Below, piece by piece: positions 59,432-64,000 of a DNA stretch of 64,000 bases (position 1 is the stretch's first letter; the number at the start of each line of letters is the position of its first letter). Both the position numbers and the translations under genes were made by a program. Source of the stretch: Stictocephala bisonia (taxonomy: Eukaryota > Arthropoda > Insecta > Hemiptera > Membracidae); assembly GCA_035578905.1 (NCBI GenBank), contig JAQJVL010000001.1:3774001-3838000 (forward strand). The letters run 5' to 3'. The notes beneath the pieces were generated by a model. The model was not told the origin of the DNA. It did not search any database and was given only the letters and a program-made list of their open reading frames with translations.

Positions 59432-59469
59432 GGATTACGCGTTTCGGCTTTTTATATCATTATCAGATC
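59432..59469 (-). ncRNA. Decayed hammerhead motif of a second Penelope-like element
   Basis: Read leftward from 59469: GGAT, CTGATAATGA, TATAAAAAGCC, GAAA, ACGCGT-type palindromic stem III (GAAACGCGTA), then ATCC, which pairs with GGAT as stem I. The core differs from CUGANGA (CTGATAA), so it is probably inactive. The same order of parts as in the 32.7-34.1 kb element suggests a truncated Penelope-like terminus. Nearby, a CCTCTTTGAGG / CCTCAAAGAGG inverted pair at about 59600 and 59690 may belong to it. No endonuclease frame is seen. Confidence 0.4.
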
Positions 59470-59480
59470 CTTAATAAACT

Positions 59481-60261
59481 TGAAATATTTTGTTTATTCT
59501 TGATGGTCTTGTTAACATTTTTTTTTAAACCTTTGACCAAGTTTTCTATCACTGTTACATACTCTGAGGCTGCATATCCCTAAACAGCACAACGGGTTTC
59601 CTCTTTGAGGTCTTAAATAGTTTGTAGACTAGAAGTATTTATAAGAACATCAAATATCTACGAATAAAATATTCTCAGATCATTCAAATCCTCAAAGAGG
59701 AAACTCGCCACGCTCTTAATGGTGTTTAGCCGCAGAATATGTAAAACTTTGTCAAAAGAGTAAGTTTGCCATTAGGCTGCAGGTGGTCACTTATCTAACA
59801 TAGTACTGTACTTCATGAATGGAAGTCATGAACTCTAAGATATCTGTGTTATTTTGTTAATTTAGTGTGGAAGTGCATTTTTGAGCCCCTATTTAAATCA
59901 AGCTTCCTCGTTGCGACACCCTTCAGATTTAATGATATAGGGTGTAATAACAATAAAACAACTAGTAGAATAACTCATTACATTTATTATAAAAGTTGAT
60001 TTATCTTTATACACTTAAAGGTATAAATTGTATTATAAAGTTTAATATTATTGTTATTTAACTTAATTACATTATTTGTATGGATGAAATATATAGTATA
60101 CATAATATCACAATAAATATACAGTAAAATAGTTTGTATTAATTATTGAAAATCATACTTCGGTTTTATTTTTAAAAGTTAGTAGACATGTTCTATTCCA
60201 TTTATTTTCTTTATATTTACATCTACTTTTTTTGTAACTGTCAAAGAGTATAATAATAATA
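59481..60261. other. Anonymous DNA with an inverted pair
   Basis: GGGTTTCCTCTTTGAGGTCT at about 59589 and its inverse CTCAAAGAGGAAAC at about 59691 flank 90 bases; weaker matches continue outward (GAGGCTGCATAT / AGCCGCAGAATATG). The stretch at 59845-59900 matches 7190-7250. Otherwise AT-rich, no gene. Confidence 0.5.
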
Positions 60262-60480
60262 CCACTGTACGTGTATAGGTGGGTGGATGGATGGGTGAGT
60301 CACTATAAATTGACGTGCCGAGGTGAGCGGGTGGGACAATACCACTTATACTTGTTGATGTGGGTGGGCAGCAATACCACTGTACTTGTTGTAGTGGACG
60401 GGTGGGTAATTTCCAATGTACGTGTAGAGATGGTGGGTGTATGAACTTACTTGTAGGGATGGGTAGGTGGGTCGGGGGTT
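60262..60480. repeat. G-rich minisatellite relic, third locus
   Basis: Diverged units of the form ATACCACTGTACGTGTATAG + GTGGGTGG, at about 60265, 60335, 60375 and 60420. Too diverged for a regular period, but the key words match the arrays at 38.7 and 49.3 kb. Confidence 0.75.
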
Positions 60481-61344
60481 GTCCAGTTGCACCGGCGGTC
60501 AGGGATTAGTCCTAATTACTATGTGCACCGAGCCAGGATCAGTTTAATCGATGTCATGTAACAGATTGTTTATTTGCGTAACAAATTAATTTATTTGTTA
60601 CCAAATACATTAATGTAGTAGCATGAATAACGACATATCTTATCAAGTCTTGTTTTTGTTATTATGGTTCACATTGCACAATGCCTTGCCAATTAGTCTT
60701 GCAAAGTTGAACTATGTAAAAACTGAGTTAGCTATCATAAGTCAAGAGCGTAATAAACATTTCCTTCCTGAGACAGTTTGTTCAGGACACAACAATCTTC
60801 CTGTTATTTCTCAGCGAATGATTTTATTGGCGTTTTAGTTACATCACATCAAATGATATCCTATAAGAAATATGGTTTTACTGGCTTTGTTAATTTATTT
60901 TTGTCTATTAAAATTGTTGTTATGATTATTATTATTAGTTTCATGTTGCATCTTTACTGTTAACATTTCTATATAATATCATTCATTATTTCGTGTTTTA
61001 TACATAATTTTGTAATGCATGTCATGTACCTTAATTTATTATTTCTTTTTATCCTCTACTGTTAATTTTCAAAACAATTGTTCTTGTTTTCTATATTGCA
61101 CTTGTTATTTATTATTTATTGTATACAAGCAGTTTATTTATAGTTTTAAATTTTGGGTTCTATTATTTTTAATAATTTTGTAATATTCCGATATGTTCAT
61201 CATTTAATTTTGATGGTGCTTGAATGCTGCATTTTATGTAATATAATTTTTTCACTTACTATATTCCACTATGAATATACACGATGCTTGTTTCCTGATT
61301 TGAGCCTGTTTATTATGCTGCCCTTTCTATTGTATGACTAGTCT
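60481..61344. other. T-rich DNA, no recognised gene
   Basis: Several open frames of 60-70 codons code for hydrophobic, AT-driven peptides (60623-60838, 60778-60963, 61153-61341). None has a family resemblance or context. Confidence 0.5.
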
Positions 61345-61545
61345 ATAGTGAGTGGGTGAGTCAGTGCCACCGTAGGTGTATGGGTGGAAGTGGTTGGGTC
61401 AACACCACTGTACGAGTATGAGTAAGGGGTTTGGTCAACACCATTGTACATGCATGGGTGGTAGGTGAGCCAATGCCACCGTACGTGTATTGGTGGGTGG
61501 TTGGGTTATTTCCACCGTACCTGTATGGATGGGTGAGTAAGTTGT
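61345..61545. repeat. G-rich minisatellite relic, fourth locus
   Basis: About five diverged units like GCCACCGTACGTGTATTGGT + GGGTGG. The unit is 38-42 bp here. A single further unit-like word, GTACGTATATGGGTGAGTGG, lies at about 61689. Confidence 0.75.
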
Positions 61546-61760
61546 TAAGTGTTGCTATCAAATTACTGTATAATAAACTTGGCCTGGGTGAAGTTTCACT
61601 TCTATGTATGTATTTTTCACTTACGTCGACGTTACAAGAAACTTCTCCTCTGATGGTTTACTATCTCGGAAACATTTTTGGGTAATTTGTACGTATATGG
61701 GTGAGTGGGATGTATATCCCACCAGTAGTGGAAAGTGCGGGAGCTGGGCTAATTCCAGGA

Positions 61761-61957
61761 AATGAGATAAGATAAGATTGTGAGATAAGATAAGGGTGTG
61801 ACGTCATTTGTGATGACGTCATCCATGACGTCATGTGATTACGTCAGCATGTCGTCACGTGATGACGTCAGCACGACGTCACGTGATGACGTCAGCACGA
61901 CGTCACAGCCTTATAGTCTAAGCTTCTTATCTTACCCCACTTCCGGTGATGACGTCA
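61761..61957. promoter_or_regulatory. Dense cluster of TGACGTCA, TCACGTGA and GATAAG sites
   Basis: Within 160 bases there are six perfect TGACGTCA octamers (CRE/ATF type) at 61799, 61814, 61826, 61863, 61887 and 61950, plus near matches between them, and two TCACGTGA E-boxes at 61855 and 61879. A 24-bp unit (GTCACGTGATGACGTCAGCA + CGAC) is present twice. Four GATAA words precede the cluster (61766, 61771, 61784, 61789) and an inverse one follows (61926). A CCACTTCCGG ETS-like word lies at about 61938. This looks like a strong enhancer or promoter, or a palindrome-rich viral or transposon terminus. It lies just outside the hairpin-bounded gene pair. Confidence 0.7.
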
Positions 61958-62013
61958 GATCCAGCACTTTAGTATTACGTAACAGATTTCAAGGTCACGA
62001 TGGGTGTTTTTTA

Positions 62014-62077
62014 AAAAAACTTCTTGCACAGAACAATTTTTCTATTTCCAGAAATTGTTCTGTGCAAGAAGTTTTTT
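62014..62077. repeat. Perfect hairpin A, boundary of the two-gene cassette
   Basis: AAAAAACTTCTTGCACAGAA + CAATTT (62014-62039) pairs perfectly with AAATTGTTCTGTGCAAGAAG + TTTTTT (62052-62077) around a 12-base loop. It begins 15 bases beyond the poly(A) signal of the second gene. It could be a terminator-like or recombination structure, or one end of a hairpin-ended DNA. Confidence 0.9.
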
Positions 62078-62091
62078 CTTTTTTTTCCAAC

Positions 62092-62097
62092 TTTAAT
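62092..62097 (-). terminator. Poly(A) signal ATTAAA of the downstream gene
   Basis: On the minus strand ATTAAA occurs 74 bases after the stop of the 62171-62482 frame and immediately before hairpin A. It is the first plausible polyadenylation signal after that gene. Confidence 0.45.
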
Positions 62098-62170
62098 TAC
62101 AAATATTTTACAAATACATATTTTACAAAAGTAAATCTTAAAACTAAACCGCAGTGTTGGCTGCTCTCGT

Positions 62171-62482
62171 TCAGTTCACCTCTGGTTCTTCTGTGAGGTC
62201 TATAATCTCCGGCAATATGTAGCGATCTTTCCCCTGCAGTCTGTCAAGCAATCTCCTGTAGGTGTGCTCTTCACAGGGTTCCCAATGTAAGCTTTCAAAA
62301 AGCCTAATAAACTTTTCTTCATAAAGTTTAAGTTCATGACATTTGCAAAATTCATCCAACTCCAGCTCCTCCACTTTGTCAGCTATTTGACCCATTTCTG
62401 ACAGTTTCTCTTCGTCAATTGATATCGACTTTGGTTTTAAGCACCTTAGTTCAAACATAACAACTTTCAAATTGGTGTTCAT
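62171..62482 (-). CDS. Unrecognised 103-residue protein, paralogue 2 of the cassette
   Basis: The ATG at 62480-62482 opens a 103-codon frame ending at 62171. I do not recognise the family. The protein starts MNTNLKVVMFELRCLKPK and shares that start with its neighbour (MNTDMVIIMFELKCSQPK). It is acidic, with a C-x-C-H pair (FCKCHELKLYEEKFIRLF) in the middle, a conserved E-x-x-YxRL-like segment (EEHTYRRLLDRLQG) and an acidic tail (IIDLTEEPE). No signal peptide or membrane segment is visible; it is likely soluble. A TATA box lies at 62557-62562, 75 bases upstream of the ATG, and the upstream gene's AATAAA sits 20 bases beyond that box, so the two genes are tightly packed but separately promoted. 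Intact frame, a convincing ATG and a paralogue support a real gene. Confidence 0.7.
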   Translation of the reverse strand: MNTNLKVVMFELRCLKPKSISIDEEKLSEMGQIADKVEELELDEFCKCHELKLYEEKFIRLFESLHWEPCEEHTYRRLLDRLQGKDRYILPEIIDLTEEPEVN

Positions 62483-62556
62483 CTTTTCCTAGCTATGTTA
62501 ACCTCTTTACTCGAGATGTTGAAGCAGAGTGACTAGTTGTAGATGTATAACCCACA

Positions 62557-62562
62557 TATATA
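62557..62562 (-). promoter_or_regulatory. TATA box of the downstream gene
   Basis: On the minus strand GGCTATATATGTGGG, 75 bases before the ATG at 62482. Its position matches the TATA box of the paralogue, which supports its use. Confidence 0.55.
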
Positions 62563-62581
62563 GCCTAATTTGGGGTGGTGG

Positions 62582-62587
62582 TTTATT
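62582..62587 (-). terminator. Poly(A) signal AATAAA of the upstream gene
   Basis: TTTATT on the plus strand gives AATAAA on the minus strand, 42 bases after the stop of the 62629-62979 frame and just ahead of the next TATA box. Confidence 0.55.
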
Positions 62588-62628
62588 AAAAGTGGTGGGG
62601 AGGAATGAATTCTTTATACTACTTAAAA

Positions 62629-62979
62629 CTAAAGTTTAGTGTTAGTTATCTTCTCCATAAGTCTGTTGTATGTTTCTTCTCCACATTCGCTAGGTTCTAT
62701 TATTTTAAATAATTGAGTAAACTCGTGTATATAATGCTTTATAACATTGCAAGTGCAACAATCGGGTCCTACTGTTGCATTAGGATTTGCCCACATACAT
62801 TCAATAAAATGACTACCAAATCTTCCACGCGTTATTTTTGATGCCTTTAAAATAAATTTTAAATTTTCAACTCTTTGCGCTATTTGCAGCATACGAAAAA
62901 GGATTTGTGCAGACTCCAGACTCCACTTAGGTTGTGAACATTTAAGTTCAAACATAATAATTACCATATCTGTATTCAT
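62629..62979 (-). CDS. Unrecognised 116-residue protein, paralogue 1 of the cassette
   Basis: ATG at 62977-62979, 116 codons. The family is unknown to me. It is related to the 62171-62482 product: the same MNTxxxxxMFEL(K/R)C start, a similar (M/G)QIA(Q/D)(R/K)VE(N/E)L helix-like segment near residue 32-42, a cysteine pair in the middle (CCTCNVIKHYIHEFTQLF aligns with CKCHELKLYEEKFIRLF) and a shared C-terminal E-x-x-YNRLMEKI segment. It has an insert of basic and aromatic residues (SKITRGRFGSHFIECMW) that the shorter paralogue lacks. The TATA box (63046-63053) is 67 bases upstream and AATAAA follows 42 bases after the stop. The two genes look like a tandem duplication of a complete transcription unit. 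Role not known; a small regulatory or accessory protein of a virus or mobile element would fit the setting. Confidence 0.7.
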   Translation of the reverse strand: MNTDMVIIMFELKCSQPKWSLESAQILFRMLQIAQRVENLKFILKASKITRGRFGSHFIECMWANPNATVGPDCCTCNVIKHYIHEFTQLFKIIEPSECGEETYNRLMEKITNTKL

Positions 62980-63045
62980 TTTCTATGTCCGTGTGTTACC
63001 TCCGGGTGCTGGCATCAAACTGTCCGTTAGTTAGTGCATGCCTCC

Positions 63046-63053
63046 TATATATA
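63046..63053 (-). promoter_or_regulatory. TATA box of the upstream gene
   Basis: On the minus strand AACTATATATAGGAGG, 67 bases before the ATG at 62979 and about 30 bases inside hairpin B. Confidence 0.6.
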
Positions 63054-63084
63054 GTTTCTAGGTCAAGGTCATCTAATAATTAGC

Positions 63085-63149
63085 GGAAATCGTTGTCAAA
63101 TTACGTACTGTAAATGTAATTTACAGTCCGTAATTTGACAACGATTTCC
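63085..63149. repeat. Near-perfect hairpin B, boundary of the two-gene cassette
   Basis: GGAAATCGTTGTCAAATTAC + GTACTGTAAAT (63085-63115) pairs with ATTTACAGTCCGTAATTTGA + CAACGATTTCC (63119-63149), 31-base arms with one mismatch and only three bases between them. Its sequence is unlike hairpin A. Such a long, tight palindrome is rare in ordinary DNA. Confidence 0.9.
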
Positions 63150-63658
63150 TAACCTCTTACTGCCCAGCGTGACAGATTTGGCACATACCACAAAATGTAT
63201 TAATACAACTATTTTACAGAGTCAAAAGTTTACTAGTTGCCCATTGTTCCATTTCTGTCACATTTCTGCAGCTGTTTCAAGTTGGTGGTGCAGTCTGGTG
63301 GCCATTTTGCTTACTACAAGCAGTCTTTCATTGCATCACCTCACATGGTTGCTAAGTAGTTCATAACCTCAAACTACTGATTTACCTTTCTCTACAATAC
63401 AAGGTAACTATACTAAAAATTAAATATGTAGCTATTTCCACATATTCTAGGATAGTTTTGTGATAGTTAGTAAGGCTTTACTGTGATTAGTTTTCATAAA
63501 ATATGATTTTTCCAGTACGTGCCAAATTTGTCCCATTGGGCCATAATGCATATAACTCACATTTTTGGTTTGTGCCAAAATTGTCCCAATGGGCCTTACT
63601 GGAATGCTTCATCATATCATAATTAATTTAGATATTTAACATTTTTTTCTTATTTTAG
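63150..63658. promoter_or_regulatory. 5' flank of the last gene, with a repeated GTGCCAAA motif
   Basis: GTGCCAAATTTGTCCCATTG + GGCC (63528) is repeated as GTGCCAAAATTGTCCCAATG + GGCC (63572), 44 bases apart, each with an internal CCCAWTGGG palindrome. An inverse word GACAGATTTGGCACA lies at about 63172. Repeated, partly inverted motifs just before a transposase-like gene often mark transposon termini or transposase-binding sites. A clear terminal inverted repeat could not be set, since the other end is outside the window. A splice acceptor (TTCTTATTTTAG) ends at 63658. Confidence 0.5.
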
Positions 63659-64000
63659 ATGTCAAACCGGCTGAAGAGAGGAAATAAGAATGTCGCAGTG
63701 ATTCCTCCAGATGATAGCGACGACAGCATCATCGATGACTCTGACGACGACCCTGACTATGACCCCAACAACAAAAAGAAGAGTAAACTGGAAAGAAGGC
63801 TACATATGTTTTTTACTGGTATGCTACTTGTTCTGTAATTACTTTTCAAAACACTGTTATTGAATAATATAGTTTATACAAATAAACGACAATGTTTCAT
63901 TTTTATAGGCGATGAATCCAACTCCGACAGTGACGCTGGAGATATCTCCCCAAGTAGGCCTACATCAACCACAGGTGCAACATCTAAGAGGAAAATAGAC
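63659..64000 (+). CDS. N-terminus of a spliced piggyBac-type transposase or PGBD-like gene, partial
   Basis: The ATG at 63659-63661 follows directly after a TTTTAG acceptor. Exon 63659-63818 codes for MSNRLKRGNKNVAVIPPDDS, then DDSIIDDSDDDPDYDP and a lysine-rich run KKKSKLERRLHMFFTG. A GTATGC donor at 63819 and a TTTTATAG acceptor at 63908 bound a 90-base intron; the join keeps the frame and continues DESNSDSDAGDISPSRPTST + TGATSKRKID to the window edge. An acidic, serine-aspartate-rich N-terminus of this kind, with DDPDY, is typical of piggyBac transposases and PGBD proteins, whose DDD catalytic core would lie beyond 64000. Other nuclear proteins can look alike, so the family call is tentative. 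The spliced structure favours a domesticated gene or an intron-bearing element. Confidence 0.5.

Noticed and set aside
61798..62196. 132-codon plus-strand frame rich in Ser, Thr and Asp
   Set aside because: Its first half is the translation of the TGACGTCA cluster and its second half crosses hairpin A; it also overlaps the better-supported minus-strand gene.

Overview
This window looks like AT-rich, gene-poor, repeat-dense nuclear DNA from an arthropod, most likely an insect. The reasons are animal-type transposon relics (a MADF domain, a Tc1/mariner transposase with PDLNP and LWGHLK motifs, a Penelope-like GIY-YIG endonuclease with hammerhead motifs), tRNA-derived SINEs, GT-AG splice sites and TATA/AATAAA signals. 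I cannot name the species. No bacterial operon, rRNA, true tRNA or CRISPR array is visible.

Layout. 1-8200: anonymous AT-rich DNA with SINE copies, a ~20-bp minisatellite and a first copy of a dispersed repeat I call family D. 8203-9937: a 1.7-kb (AG)n tract. 10592-11571: an element with inverted ends and a MADF relic broken by a stop codon. 12-32 kb: many local tandem arrays (about 61, 70, 149, 26 and 65 bp units), SINEs, a small MITE and a broken LINE reverse transcriptase. 32643-34098: a near-perfect 679-bp inverted duplication of the 3' part of a Penelope-like element, each arm holding an intact GIY-YIG domain and a hammerhead ribozyme motif. 34-46 kb: duplicated dispersed repeats, a foldback MITE, a G-rich 36-bp minisatellite, an 89-bp array and two of three TTAA-flanked MITEs. 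46-60 kb: the third MITE, a possible first exon on the minus strand (48163-48300), a 24-bp BamHI-rich satellite sitting inside a family D copy, a 1.28-kb element with long inverted ends, a mariner relic and a decayed second hammerhead.

The most unusual part is 61.7-63.15 kb. A dense cluster of TGACGTCA, TCACGTGA and GATAAG sites is followed by a compact unit bounded by two different perfect or near-perfect hairpins. Inside are two minus-strand genes that are paralogues of each other, each with its own TATA box 65-75 bp upstream of the ATG and its own poly(A) signal. I do not recognise the proteins. A hairpin-bounded two-gene cassette like this could be a virus-derived insert or an undescribed mobile element. 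Right after it (63659 to the end) comes the start of a spliced gene with an acidic, low-complexity N-terminus like those of piggyBac-type transposases and PGBD proteins.

Most long open frames in the window are artefacts of tandem repeats. Real coding content is limited to the GIY-YIG fragments, the two paralogous small genes, the last spliced gene, and relics with frameshifts or stops.
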